This document shows positions 1 to 10,039 of a stretch of DNA of 64,000 nt, in pieces. The stretch comes from Cydia pomonella. Taxonomy: Eukaryota; Arthropoda; Insecta; Lepidoptera; Tortricidae. Under the pieces are notes generated by a model. It was not told the DNA's origin and made no database searches. It worked only from the letters and a program-made list of their open reading frames with translations. Location of the stretch: positions 16,561,570-16,625,569 of the forward strand of contig NC_084720.1 in NCBI RefSeq assembly GCF_033807575.1, in the 5' to 3' direction. The position numbers were made by a program, and so were the translations under genes. Numbering within the stretch: position 1 is the first letter of the stretch; every line of letters starts with the position of its first letter.

Positions 1-994
1 ATAATATCGCGGATCTTGATTTACAGGGACAAGTATCTCTCTATGCGGACGATACTTGCTTGATGTATTTTGGAAAGTCAATCGATGAGCTCATAGATCG
101 TGCTCAAAGCGACTTAAACAAGCTAACAGATTGGTTTAAACAAAATCTTCTCACTATTAACGCATCAAAAACTAGCTATATGATATTTTCCGCTAAAAAT
201 AAAACTATTGGACCTTACGAATCACTACATATCAATGGAGAAATAATTAAAGCTTCTTCACAAGAAAAATACTTAGGTCTATTACTTGAGCCGCGCCTTA
301 CTTGGAATCTCCAAATAGACCGTGTCAGAAAAAAAATGATCTCGCTAACAGGCTCACTGCGCCATGTCGTCGGATGTTTCCCTAGAAATGTACGCTATGT
401 AATTTACAACTCATTAGTAAAGCCACATCTAGAATATTTGATTGAGATCTGGGGTTGCGCGGCAAGCACTCACTTGAATAAGTTGCAAACATCGCAAAAT
501 AAGCTACTAAAGGTATTATTTGGATATGACTATTATACTTCAACAAGAAAAATTTACGAAGAACTAAAAATTATGCATATTAAACAAATTTACGTTTTTA
601 AAACCTGTATCTTGGTCTATAAAATTTTACATAAGAAACTGCATACAAAACTTTCATTTACATATAAGCAGAATAAATATAATCTTCGAAATAAACATAG
701 CTTAAAGTTACACTTCCATAGAACAAATTACGGAAAACGAAGTATTTTAAACGAAGGTGCAAAATTGTACAACAAATTGACGCCGAGTATTAAAAATAGT
801 CCTTCGTTCAAAATATTCAAAAATAAACTGAAACGGTATGTTGTTGAAAATATTTCGCTAAAATAGTTAAATACATATAACAATTGCAAATATGTAAAAA
901 CAATAAAGGCAAATCAGCCTATTAACTTGAACGAATATTTTCAAATACAAAACTGCTTGGTATACCACGTTAACTAAAAAAAAAAAAAAAAAAA
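1..994 (+). mobile_element. 3' part of a non-LTR retrotransposon (LINE) ending in poly(A)
   Basis: The window opens inside a LINE. The reverse-transcriptase frame is open from base 3 and stops at 864-866. About 110 bases of AT-rich 3' UTR follow, then a run of 19 A at 976-994 that marks the 3' end of the retrotransposed copy. The 5' part lies outside the window. The + orientation matches that of the ORP9 gene that starts 1.6 kb downstream. Confidence 0.85.
3..866 (+). CDS. LINE reverse transcriptase, C-terminal part (5' truncated by window edge)
   Basis: RNA-directed DNA polymerase of a LINE, which copies its own RNA into chromosomal DNA. The catalytic motif LYADDT is encoded at 39-56 and is followed by the usual palm/thumb pattern: a helix (DRAQSDLNKLTDWF), LTINASKTSYMIF and KYLGLLLEPRLTW. 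The C-terminal section (NKLQTSQNKLLKVLF onward, ending in a FKIFKNKLKRY block) is typical of CR1/Jockey-like LINEs; the clade is my inference. No stop or frameshift interrupts the 287 visible codons, so the copy looks rather young. There is no start codon in the window because the ORF continues upstream. Confidence 0.85.
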   Translation, partial: NIADLDLQGQVSLYADDTCLMYFGKSIDELIDRAQSDLNKLTDWFKQNLLTINASKTSYMIFSAKNKTIGPYESLHINGEIIKASSQEKYLGLLLEPRLTWNLQIDRVRKKMISLTGSLRHVVGCFPRNVRYVIYNSLVKPHLEYLIEIWGCAASTHLNKLQTSQNKLLKVLFGYDYYTSTRKIYEELKIMHIKQIYVFKTCILVYKILHKKLHTKLSFTYKQNKYNLRNKHSLKLHFHRTNYGKRSILNEGAKLYNKLTPSIKNSPSFKIFKNKLKRYVVENISLK

Positions 995-1445
995 CTTATA
1001 CTGCTCCTAAAATACTTTTACATTAAGAAGCATGACATATTTTGATCTAAAACTATTAATTCTTGGATACTGTACTCGCAGAGTTATGCATGTTGTTGTT
1101 ACGCTACCCACTCTTAATTAGTTAATATTGTACAGTTTTTGCATCGCACGGCCGCGGGTGCGCTACGAATACCAACCTTACTCCTATTCAAATAAGTATA
1201 TATGCGAATTCACTCGTGTTTCCGAGGGATGCAAAAACATACACACCACGTCATTGTATAGCATTAAGTTAAATTTAAATTCTCATTTTAAGTGAATAAT
1301 GTATATTCTTATGAGAATAAATGTCTTAAACCATAATGGTTAATAGTCAATTGCAATTAACGTTCGGCCAATTCGAACGTAGGACCTCTAGTTTGGCAGG
1401 CAGAGTCACACCGACCACCTTTAGGCTACGCTACTTTTAGGCTAA
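995..1445. other. Intergenic stretch, no gene seen
   Basis: AT-rich spacer between two LINE tails. The only recognisable piece is at about 1345-1385, where AGTCAATTGCAATTAACGTT resembles the arm of the palindromic element at 43318-43453. I see no exon or promoter. Confidence 0.5.
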
Positions 1446-2225
1446 GTATTTATTTATTTTATTTTATTTAATCTTTATTGCACAAAAGAAAACCTTTTAG
1501 TACAAAAGGCGGACTTAATGCCATGAGGCATTCTCTACCAGTCAACCTTTAGGCAAAGCAGAGAGATTGTGGGCGGTGCTACTTTAACAACAACAACCAA
1601 ATATAATACAATAACATACCATACATACATAATACATACATACATAAATATACATACTTATATTTCTTATAATATATACATAAATAACGACAAAACATAT
1701 AGAGCTTACCCGTACATTATTATTTTTTCATTCTGCTAGCAAAGAAAGCACGTAAGGATTTTTTAAATGCAAACTTATTTTGAGCATTTTTGATGCCGTA
1801 GGGAAGTCCGTTCCAAAGACGGGCCGCCTGCACGGAAAACGAATTCGACATGAACCCAGTGCGGTGAAGAGGGATAGATAGAGACATATTGCCGGAAGAG
1901 CGAAGTTGACGGTCCCGGGTAACGCCGTAGTATTGAAATAGAGACTTAAGGTATTCAGGAGAATGAGGATCATTTAACACAGAAAAAAGAGTACACAACA
2001 TGCGAACATTGCGTCGTTGACGAATGGGGAGCCAGCCGAGCTGGGAACGAAAAGATGAGACATGACCATATTTACGAAGGCAAAAAATGAAGCGAATGCA
2101 GTTATTGAGTAGCCGATCCAATTTGTCGAGAGAAAGTATGTAAGTTAACGTTAAGAACCCAACCAAACAAGAGCCAAAGTAAAGTGTAAAGCCAGATGGG
2201 CACCACAGTAGCGCACTAGGCAATC
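1446..2225 (-). mobile_element. LINE 3' fragment (RT C-terminus, 3' UTR and A-rich tail)
   Basis: On the - strand a reverse-transcriptase C-terminal frame (2223-1720) is followed by a 3' UTR that ends in an AAATA-type tail at 1470-1446 beside an AATAAAG polyadenylation-like signal. The UTR words GCATTCTCTACCAGTCAAC and GACTTAATGCC recur at 33768-33865, so two copies of the same LINE family are present on the same strand. Confidence 0.75.
1720..2223 (-). pseudogene. LINE reverse transcriptase C-terminal fragment
   Basis: About 167 codons of the thumb and C-terminal region of a CR1/Jockey-like reverse transcriptase. Recognisable blocks are LDKLDRLLNNCIRFIF, SQLGWLPIRQRRN, and the terminal SVQAARLWNGLPYGI with FKKSLRAFFASRMKK before the stop at 1722-1720. 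The catalytic YADD block is absent, so the piece is 5' truncated, as usual for LINE copies. It is a dead fragment lying about 400 bases upstream of the ORP9 start. Confidence 0.75.
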
Positions 2226-2229
2226 GTTT

Positions 2230-2609
2230 TGTTAGAAAGCAAGGCAGATAGAGCTCAAAAATTACGTTGCAGGCCTTTACAAAAAGCTACTTAGCTAAAA
2301 TAGTTAAAATCGCTTAGATATTTCTAAAAGAACTATTTACAATATCTTTGATGAAAAAAACAAGTAATTTCATCTCTTTTGATTTTATTGTTTAAATCGA
2401 ATGTAAATTATAAGAATCGATTATTAAACATACCAAGAATCCGAACGAGCACACGAAGCGGCAGCTGTTACGTTGGCAACACTGATAATCTGCCAACTAA
2501 ATGTCAAACATATGGATTATTTATGGTGGTGGGCCTTTGCCGCAGTGTAAAATTTACTGTTTTTAGTTTTTTCATGACTTTCGACATCATATTTTGGGTT
2601 TAAATAATC
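2230..2609 (+). promoter_or_regulatory. Presumed ORP9 promoter and 5' UTR
   Basis: This is the stretch between the LINE fragment and the ORP9 start codon. I see no TATA box. An in-frame TAA at 2601-2603, three codons before the ATG, closes the frame upstream and supports the chosen start. The transcription start cannot be placed from sequence, and an upstream non-coding exon cannot be excluded. Confidence 0.4.
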
Positions 2610-2711
2610 ATGATGGAGGGTTCCTTAAGTAAATGGACGAATGTGATGAAAGGTTGGCAGTATCGGTGGTTCGTTTTGGATGAAAATGCCGGACTCCTCT
2701 CCTACTACACG
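2610..2711 (+). CDS. OSBPL9: ORP9 exon 1: start of PH domain
   Basis: Encodes 34 residues beginning MMEGSLSKWTNVMKGWQYRW, the first two strands of the PH domain. Two adjacent ATGs (2610 and 2613) are possible starts; family members continue from the second as MEG. The exon ends in phase 0 at a good donor, ACG|GTAAGT. Intron 1 runs from 2712 to 40681. Confidence 0.93.
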
Positions 2712-3185
2712 GTAAGTGACGTTTCACTATTATTTTCTCCGCTGTCTTACAGTTGATTACAGCGATAAATACTGCCAGATTTTTTTGTGTAAAGTACGGG
2801 TTATCGGCATACTAATTGCCAAATACATAAAAGATATTTCTCGGTATCTAATAGTTAGAATCATAATGCAAAATATATGTATACTTTTAAAAAGTTTTAT
2901 TGTTTTTAATCTCTAAACTAATAATGTATACTAAAGAAAGCAGTGGTTATTAATGCGTAAAGGTGTGACTCAGTCACTTAGTCTCGCTGTTTCTTTACCC
3001 TTTTACAAATTGAATCGAATGTTTATTGATGATGACTGTATTACATTAATTTATTAACTATATTAAAAAGAATTACATTTATGCAAATTTACTTAAGTGC
3101 TAAATTGGAATAAAAACAATGAACTCATTCCGAATTTCAAGTTCATTAGAAGAGTAATCACACATAGGCTGATAATAAACTACAA
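2712..3185. other. Start of ORP9 intron 1, nothing recognised
   Basis: AT-rich intron sequence between ORP9 exon 1 and the first MITE. I see no gene, repeat family or regulatory motif that I can support. Confidence 0.5.
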
Positions 3186-3186
3186 A

Positions 3187-3328
3187 AAATGTGACAGCGG
3201 CCAGCAAAACGTCCCACTTTGTTGCTTGCCATAAGGACTCCTTGACAAGTTATTCTTATAAAGATGCAAGCAAGTCTCGTTCTTATGGCAAACAACAAAA
3301 TGGCACCTTGCCGGCCATGGTCACAAAT
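3187..3328. repeat. Palindromic MITE
   Basis: Inverted arms of about 45 bases: GTGACAGCGGCCAGCAAAAC ... TTGCCATAAGGA at the left pairs with TTCTTATGGCAAACAACAAA ... CCGGCCATGGTCAC at the right. The element is about 140 bp with no coding content. A related motif (ACAAAGTGGGACTTTTTGTT) occurs at 43095-43118. Confidence 0.7.
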
Positions 3329-3383
3329 ATTTACATTAATCAATGAACTTATAATCTACACAGTAAATATATTTATCCCTCAT

Positions 3384-3524
3384 CTTAACACATTGACAGC
3401 CAGGAACCCACTTGGCGGGTGCTCTGTTCATAGTAGGTTTCCTCTACAAAGCGGGAAAATCCTATAATCTATGCATTTGCTATGCGTGTTGCCCTATGAT
3501 AACATTGGCAGTGAATGCGTTAAG
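3384..3524. repeat. Palindromic MITE of the TTAACACATT family, copy 1
   Basis: Starts CTTAACACATTGACAGCC and ends GGCAGTGAATGCGTTAAG; inside are GAACCCACTTGGCGGGT and a CCTCTACAAAGCGGGAAAA block. The same ends and inner blocks recur at 16998-17131. It sits just downstream of the elongase stop codon, so it may be in the ELOVL 3' UTR. Confidence 0.7.
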
Positions 3525-3559
3525 GGTCTTTGACCTGATCTTAGATTAGAATAAATTAG

Positions 3560-3754
3560 TTATTCAGATTTCTTCACTCCATTTCCATTTAATTCCACTT
3601 TGCCTTTCTTAACGTAACTTTCTCTGAAGAAGTTCAAGAACATGTAGTAAATAAATATCACATTAGGGAAGTATAGAAGTGGCACGCCCATTGACGCCGG
3701 GCAGCTTGGTAGGAATACTTGAGAGCTGTACACAAGCATAAATGTGAATTGGAT
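3560..3754 (-). CDS. ELOVL last exon: final membrane spans and KKSE tail
   Basis: 195 bases including the stop TAA at 3562-3560. Product starts IQFTFMLVYSSQVFLPSCPA, then two hydrophobic spans, FLNFFRESYVKKGK, and ends GVKKSE. The last four residues KKSE are a canonical KKxx dilysine ER-retrieval signal, as expected for an ER elongase. Acceptor TCTCTTGCAG. Immediately downstream the 3' UTR region holds a palindromic MITE (3384-3524). Confidence 0.95.
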   Translation of the reverse strand: MQFTFMLVYSSQVFLPSCPASMGVPLLYFPNVIFIYYMFLNFFRESYVKKGKVELNGNGVKKSE

Positions 3755-3901
3755 CTGCAAGAGAAATATTTCATTTAGTCATTCACTCATTTAATTAAAT
3801 AACCTAGTCAACATATTTTTGACTAGTTTTACCATTACCATGGAGAGACACTAGAGTGTTTGGGCATTCTTGGCTCCGTTCGGCTCAACATTGCTCCGAG
3901 C

Positions 3902-3990
3902 AATTATTAGGGTTGGCACAACTTGATGTCGCTTTGCGTGCACGACCACTGATAAGATAATGACATAAATTTTGACAACCCTAAATAGCC
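3902..3990. repeat. Short inverted repeat, probable MITE remnant
   Basis: TTATTAGGGTTG at 3904-3915 pairs with CAACCCTAAATA at 3976-3987. The arms are short, so this is weakly supported. Confidence 0.35.
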
Positions 3991-4140
3991 GAAAGGGGTA
4001 GTGCCATTAGAAAGAGAAACAGTTGCGGTAAACATCTACATAGTGTTTCAGAAACAATGTAGCCCAAATTTATAGTGAATAAGAACCTTAAGCTGAATAA
4101 GGCTATAGATAAATACTTAGATAAATAAAATAAATAATAA

Positions 4141-4386
4141 ATATATATTTGGAGACAACCTTACACAGATCAATCTAGCCCCGATCAAAGCAAAGCTTGT
4201 ACTATGGGTACTAAGCATGATATACATGTATATTTATATACTTATATACACAGAAAACATTCATGGCTCAGGAACAAATATCTCTGTTCATAACACAAAT
4301 AAATGCCCTATACCGGGATTCAAACCCGGGACCATTGGCTTCATAGGCAGGTTCACTACTCACATACTCACTAGGCCAGAAGGCCA
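4141..4386 (-). mobile_element. tRNA-derived SINE (family 2)
   Basis: On the - strand the head reads GGCCTAGTGAGTATGTGAGT ... CCAATGGTCCCGGGTTTGAA, a degenerate pol III A box and B box. The body has ATTTATTTGTGTTATG and TGTTTTCTGTGTATA, and the tail CTAAGCTTTGCTTTGA... family sequence ends at 4141. Related copies are at 12336-12500, 23898-24120, 26008-26262, 54632-54735 and 60065-60240. Confidence 0.85.
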
Positions 4387-4624
4387 TTAAATTTTTATTT
4401 CTGTTAGTTTTATAATACAACAATCCCGATGAAGATTAAGAATTTTGTTATTGTAATCTGTTTAGTAACTCATATCTAAAGGAATTAATAATAATAAGCA
4501 GATATGTCAACATTGACAACTTCAGGCACGGCTGGTACCAATAAATCAATTTACATATGAAACATTTGATTAAGAAAAAAAAAGCAATGTTTTTATACAA
4601 TAGGCCTCATATCATATGCATTAG

Positions 4625-4818
4625 TGTAAGGCCTGAGTGGACGCTTTAAGCGGAGCGTTCAACGGGTCGTGCAGCGTGGCGTCGGGCTCACAAGTGATTT
4701 GCACTAAGGTCGCTCCTATACGTTTGCATTTGTTTAACATATACGCCGCACGTCCCGCCCCGCTGCACGTCCCGCCCCACTGCACGTCCAACTCGAGCGT
4801 CCACTCAGGCCTTAAACA
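4625..4818. repeat. GC-rich palindromic MITE
   Basis: Arms GTAAGGCCTGAGTGGACGCT and AGCGTCCACTCAGGCCTTAA are inverted copies about 190 bp apart. Inside, a short tandem CGCACGTCCCGCCCC / TGCACGTCCCGCCCC / TGCACGTCC occurs near the right arm. No coding content; two ORFs on opposite strands are mirror products of the palindrome. Confidence 0.75.
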
Positions 4819-4819
4819 C

Positions 4820-5330
4820 AGGTGAGTGTTTCTTAAAAAAAATGCCACTTTCATTCATTTTGTATTTTTTCATAAATTTCGTGTTTGTTCTACTCAGAAA
4901 CACAAGCTCTTGTAGTTCGTCCTTATACTACACGATTAAATTATCTGCTGTAATCCTTTTTCATTCAATAGTGTTTATTACCTACTAAAATTTTGACAAT
5001 GAGCATTTCTTTTTTCTTTGCCACTTTTGTGTTATTTTTATTTCTAGCCAGGATCGCGAGCCCTTTTCATCCCTATAGGAGAAAAAAAGTGTCCCAAAAT
5101 TTCTATACATTTTTCTAACTTTCCTTTTTGTTAATATATACCGCCATACAAAGTATAAACCATAAATGGTAACATAATAGTTAAAAAAAACGGGATCTCT
5201 TTTATTTAAAGCAATGCTTTGTTGCTAAGATACTTATTCCGTTTTTATTACTTGAGGCTTGTTAATTCGTCATTTGCCTAGGTTACAATTTTTTGATTGC
5301 ACATTACAATATTTTTTGTGAGCTATTACT
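4820..5330. other. Intron sequence, nothing recognised
   Basis: AT-rich stretch shared by ORP9 intron 1 and the last ELOVL intron. No repeat family or gene seen. Confidence 0.5.
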
Positions 5331-5333
5331 TAC

Positions 5334-5476
5334 CATCTGTACAATAGTGAGCCATTTCTTATACTTGATGAGCGTGGCTTTGACGCCCGGGCTGCCTTCG
5401 GCTGACAGTAGGTAGTAGAGATACATGATGACGTGCACGGCATTGTTGATCATGGGCGAGAAGGATGTTATGCCAC
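5334..5476 (-). CDS. ELOVL exon with HVIMYLYY motif
   Basis: 143 bases completing the split Gly codon and ending in phase 0 at CAGATG|GTAAGT. Product GITSFSPMINNAVHVIMYLY then YLLSAEGSPGVKATLIKYKK and WLTIVQM. HVIMYLYY is the conserved ELOVL membrane motif (HxxMYxYY) and KYKKWLT matches the family K.WKKYLT block. Confidence 0.96.
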
Positions 5477-5744
5477 CTGTTGACAATATTTTTGTGTATA
5501 GTCAAGGAATAAAGCGTAAAAAACGATAGGGTGCATATTTGCAAAACGTCTTTGGGCTATGCCTTGGCGCAAAACAGCCCGTCTATAAAACGCACCATTA
5601 GTGAAATGTCGTGTGATATAATTTCGCCTAATTTGCTAAATATTCCTTGCAGGCAGGATGTAATGTTTTGAAAAGATGTATCCCGCCGAGTTTCATGCCG
5701 GTTCCATATTGGGATACCCTCCTACAATTTAGCAGGGATTGATT

Positions 5745-5769
5745 CATTAGATTAGATTAGATTAGATTA
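5745..5769 (+). repeat. (ATTAG)n microsatellite
   Basis: About five tandem copies of the pentamer ATTAG. It probably seeds from the A-rich tail of a retroelement, but no element body is clear next to it. Confidence 0.8.
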
Positions 5770-6084
5770 TTTTATTTCATGATATAAATTTCAATACAAA
5801 TTTGCCTAAGCCAAAATTATAAGAATTCACATCACGATCGTCAAAAACTAGAAACCAGCATGCAAGAATTCCATAAAACCATCAAATAATATAATATTTT
5901 ATTATTTATTTGTCAACAGTGGGTTTACAAAGAGGTCTTAAATCTATATAGGTACAATATGTAACTTTCACAACCATTTGGTTATGAACACACTAAAGAC
6001 CAAAGCTATAACTAACGACAAGCATGAACCTATTCTCATCAATAATAACCCAATTCTATACGTCAACGAATAACCAGCCAGATA

Positions 6085-6700
6085 ATCTCTCCGGTAGATC
6101 TAACCTCAAAAGAAATAGATAGACGTATTGGAAATGCTTGGAAGATATATTAGAGCCTAAAGGAAATAATGAGAAATAAAGATATGAATGTAACTATCAA
6201 GCGGAAACTCTTTGATACCAGCACACTTCCTATACTCACTTACGGCTAAACCTGGGCTCTCACTAAAACACACATTAGAAAGCTAGAAACTTGCCAAAAC
6301 TCCATGGAAAGAATTATGCTGGGGAAAAGACTCGGATAAAATAAGAATAGAATCCATAAAAAAGCTCACCAAAACAAAAGATGTCACAAAAACAATAAAA
6401 AAGTTAAAATGGAAATGGTCAGGACATACAATGAGGCAAAGAAAAATGGTCGAAATCGATAATGAACTGGTTCACAGGCCATAAGAAAAGGAAAAGAGGT
6501 AGACTATTTAGAAGATGGGTGGACGACATCAAAGCCGTAGCACATGGACGAGAGTTGCCAAGGATAGAGAGGAATGGAGAAGGTTGGAGGAGGCCTTTTG
6601 CCAATAAGTGGCACAAGGACAGGAATAAAATATGCAAGAACTGTAGAAAAAATGAAATTTACTTTACTGTCTGAAATAAAGGATTATTATTTTTATTAAA
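6085..6700 (+). pseudogene. RTE-type LINE reverse transcriptase C-terminus, degenerate
   Basis: Reading the + strand with stops and frameshifts gives EIDRRIGNAWKIY, RNKDMNVTIKRKLFDTSTLP, ILTYG, RKLETCQNSMERIMLGKRLG and then, in another frame, KKRKRGRLFRRWVDDIKAVA. This order (EI.RRI, KRKLFD, LPILTYG, Q..MER.MLG, R.RGRP..RW.DDI) is the signature C-terminal region of RTE-clade LINEs in insects. At least three breaks make it a dead copy. It ends near AAATAAAGGATTATTATTTT. Confidence 0.8.
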
Positions 6701-6864
6701 TGTAACTTCATTTGATCTCCACATTGTGCCTATTACAAACTGGCATATAAATATAATTTGGATTTAAATCTTCTCGGGTCAGAGGTGTAGCGTTAGCTTT
6801 ATTTGACGTTCATAAGCGCATAATATGCCTGCATGAAAAAGTTCTAACTACTTATCTTTAACTT

Positions 6865-6967
6865 TATAGGCCTCGACCCGGCCTTCTCTACTTTATTTTA
6901 GCTATTTTAGGGTATCTATCTAGGGGCCACTAGTTGCCGGAAATAAAGATTTTCATTTCATTTTATC
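6865..6967 (+). mobile_element. LINE 3' tail fragment
   Basis: AGGCCTCGACCCGGCCTTCT ... TAGTTGCCGGAAATAAAGAT followed by TTTCATTTCATTTTATC. An AATAAA signal followed by a simple-repeat tail is the usual end of a short LINE copy. Confidence 0.45.
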
Positions 6968-6969
6968 TA

Positions 6970-8160
6970 CCTGTATCTAATAACAAATATAACAAGACAA
7001 TATCTACCTTGTACTAGTCATATGTCTGTTCCGACTTCACCATCCGAATAATTAGTACATGCCTCTGATATCATACGCACGTAAGCTTTGCTAATTATAA
7101 CGTGCATACTATACGAGGTAGTATGGTGCGTTAATCTGTGTAGTGATATCGAATTCCGTCTACTAAATATGTATCTGAATATGTTTAGACCTGTTTCACA
7201 TTAGCGTGTTTCTCTGCACGTATACGGTCGTTTCGGCATACGCACTTACACGTGCGCTACATTTAACAAAAAGCGTGCTTAACGCGTCTATCAAAACCTA
7301 GCCTGAAACTGCCCTTATATCCAAGATTAGGATGGGTAAACTGGTAGTAGTTTGAATAACGTAAAAATATGATTGAGTTGGTAAGAAACCGCATAAATAA
7401 AAGTTACTTACAGTCATAAAAATACGAGGTTTATACGAAAACGCGGTAATCTGAATATTCTCATGAAATACACGCCCCCGATAGTTAGTGTACTCTTTCT
7501 AATTCTGGAAAACCAAGAAAGAAGTAAATCCATTATTTAACATTGTCTTCAAATAGTAGTATGTTATCAGATAAGATAAAATCTCAAACAAATACGGTTT
7601 TTTTTTGCACTGCAAACGTTATCAAAGTATAAAATTGTATAGGCTATGTGCGATGTTGGCGGTGAGGAAAATACAAGCAACGCCAACACACAACGTGGTG
7701 AAAATATTAACTTTCTTGGGACGACATCATACTATTTGGCAATTGGCAGCTGCCAACTGTCAAATAAGCAATAAATATATCCCACACCCACTAGGGCGGC
7801 GCCACAGAGCGAATAAAGAAAGGAAAGATGATGCTATATATATTTAAACTGCCTTTTCCATTTGCGTGTCTGTTCGTTTGACATCTCTGAAAGTAATGGA
7901 TGTTCGTAATTTATCATTGTTTCCAAGTCTCGTTGTTTTCACTCGGTAAGTATTGTTTAGAACTGTCAGCAAGTGCGTTGTCGAGTCGCTAATTTATTTA
8001 ACACTTCAAAATGCAAGAATTTTTAAACTTGACGTTAAGTTTGATCTCACTGTCAAAAACATACAAGCACCGTTAACTTGTTTTTGGTTGGGGACAGTGT
8101 TATACTTCTATGAAATTATGACATTTACTGAACACTTTTACGGGCTGTGCTATCTGACTC
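6970..8160. other. Intron stretch, nothing supported
   Basis: AT-rich intron sequence. The ORFs here lack codon bias, splice context or recognisable domains. A short CA-rich/TG segment near 7200-7260 has no clear partner. Confidence 0.45.
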
Positions 8161-8163
8161 TAC

Positions 8164-8330
8164 TGATATTTAAATAACCTGACCTAACCTAACCTACCTA
8201 ACCCACATGTCTCGGAGCAGTTCAGTTCTGTAAGAGTCGCAGTTCTAACCTAACCTCACCCACTTTTCTGGTTGCAGATTGATTCCGTCAGGATCGCAGT
8301 TCTAACCTAACCTCACCCACTTTTCAATCT
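8164..8330 (+). repeat. CCTAA-rich short tandem and 56-bp direct repeat
   Basis: CCTGACCTAACCTAACCTAC at 8178-8197 resembles the insect telomere unit (TTAGG) in reverse complement but is imperfect. Then GCAGTTCTAACCTAACCTCA is repeated at 8239 and 8295, a 56-bp period. This is a common interspersed motif, not a telomere. Confidence 0.65.
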
Positions 8331-8334
8331 CTAA

Positions 8335-9510
8335 ATTAAAAATATGAAATTATGGGAATTGTATATTCATTTTTACCTTATTTCGGAATTCTGAGAACAT
8401 GATAAACGAACTGGGTATAGAATTTCGGTTAAACGTCATTTCGGTCAACTAAATCATCGGTATTCAATATGTATGTATATGTATGTATGTACAACAAAAC
8501 ATGGCCTATAAAAAATTGCCTAACCGTTTTGGATCAAGTAAAAATCGCATAACAATGTTTCGTAACTTCTATAGCTTACCGAGAGGGAGAGAGACCACCT
8601 ATAATGGTTTTTGTATATTTTAAATATATATAAAAACTAAATCCAGGCGAACCACCTTTCATTTAGATGTTCTATACGTCATATTTAAATACCTCCCCCT
8701 CTAATTAGGGTGGCAAAGGTAGAAGCCTAATGAGTTCCCTGTTTCAATTTGTGCATATAAATTATTCACATAAGCTTTTAAAGCCTGCATCGCGTAATTG
8801 GGTAAAAGGCCAATCTCATTTTAGGTGTTTTATTTGATAACAAGCTCGGACCCTCGGGTTTTATGTATGTTTAGGTATTTTATGTTGGTAGTACATCACG
8901 ATTTCTGCTTTTTCACCGATATTACAATACACAATAGTGGGTACAATATATCAATATGCAAATAACTGTTTATGGTCATATAAAAGTCAAACATAGGTAA
9001 TTTACTTTTTCTTTAAAAAAAACTTTATTATTTTGATTGAAGTACCTATATCTAACTTTTGTCAATTATTATGTCAGAAATTGTGTAAGTTTGTATGTGG
9101 TTGCTCAATCATACAAAATCTGCTAAATAAATTTAGATGCAATTTGGCACACATAGCTTAACATCTAGATCTTTCTGCCTCGCACAGCTAAACTGTGGAA
9201 TACTCGTAAATGGTCGATTGCGGGTTTTCCGGACCGATTCGACCTTCAAACCATCAAGAAAAAGACCCTCCACTAACGTTTTTTGAGCGTCTGCGTCTAG
9301 TCAGCGCTATGGAAAATGGCGTCAACAGTTGCGTCGAGCGTTACCATCAGGAGATTCGTCACCCGGTTATACTTATGTATCATAAAAAAGTGCATTTTAA
9401 AAGTTACATATTAAAAGTAATTAAAAACTTACAACATGACATAATATATACATAGTCCACTATCTTTTTACCGCCTTTGCGCATGCAACTCATATCTCCC
9501 TTTATACCTA
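8335..9510. other. Intron stretch with an eroded repeat at about 9150-9260
   Basis: Mostly AT-rich intron. Around 9170-9260 CTGCCTCGCACAGCTAAACT, with GTGGAATACTCG, resembles in reverse complement the repeat at about 34565-34640 (ACAGTTTAGCTGTGCGAGGC), so a LINE UTR remnant is likely. Confidence 0.45.
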
Positions 9511-9512
9511 CA

Positions 9513-9590
9513 TACCAAGGCTTAAAACCTAAATACCGGCCCCAAAGGCTTAAAGCCTACATACCGGCCCCAAAGGCTTAAAACTAGGCC
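9513..9590 (+). repeat. 28-bp minisatellite, about three units
   Basis: The unit TACCGGCCCCAAAGGCTTAA plus AACCTAAA is repeated about three times with small changes. It is isolated and not seen elsewhere in the window. Confidence 0.75.
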
Positions 9591-9787
9591 CGCAATTAAG
9601 GCTCCCCTTTGTTCGTCGCCTGGGCTTTTTACTGAATGGATTTATTTTTAGTACCCCGAAAGGCCGAATGGTGTCTGGGAAATCGTACAAATGCGAGCTA
9701 CATAGGGAAATCTTAAAAGATTTTATTTTGAGAATAAAAGTAAATTTTCTGTTTGAAATGGCTTCGGCTTGGCGAAAATGAAAGGCG

Positions 9788-9848
9788 TATTTTCGACCTA
9801 CGCGACCAACATTTTCGAAGTCGCGGTTACGTAGGGCGAAAATTTAAC
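9788..9848. repeat. Short palindrome
   Basis: ATTTTCGACCTACGCGACC pairs imperfectly with GTCGCGGTTACGTAGGGCGA with a loop of about 15 bases. Probably the remnant of a small MITE. Confidence 0.5.
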
Positions 9849-9895
9849 ATCGAAGTACCATAGACCAAGTATCATACGAGATATATTAAGTACGC

Positions 9896-10033
9896 ACCGT
9901 CGCCTTCAGTTATGTCGGAACGGCCAAGGTGCTCATAAATATCTGAACATTCACTTTGACGTCTTGATAATAGAGGTTATGTTCAGATATTTGCGAACAA
10001 GTTGGCCGCTCCGATATATTTGATGGAGACTTT
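9896..10033. repeat. Palindromic MITE family A, copy 1
   Basis: Ends ACCGTCGCCTTCAGTTATGT and CCGATATATTTGATGGAGAC, with inner arms AAATATCTGAACATTCACTT and GTTATGTTCAGATATTTGCG around GACGTCTTGATAATAGAGG. Same family as 14850-14937, 47404-47526 and 53693-53829. Confidence 0.85.
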
Positions 10034-10039
10034 ACTGTA

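Noticed and set aside
8164..8200. CCTAACCTAACC stretch as an interstitial telomere.
   Set aside because: Too short and imperfect; similar words are scattered in lepidopteran genomes without telomere origin.
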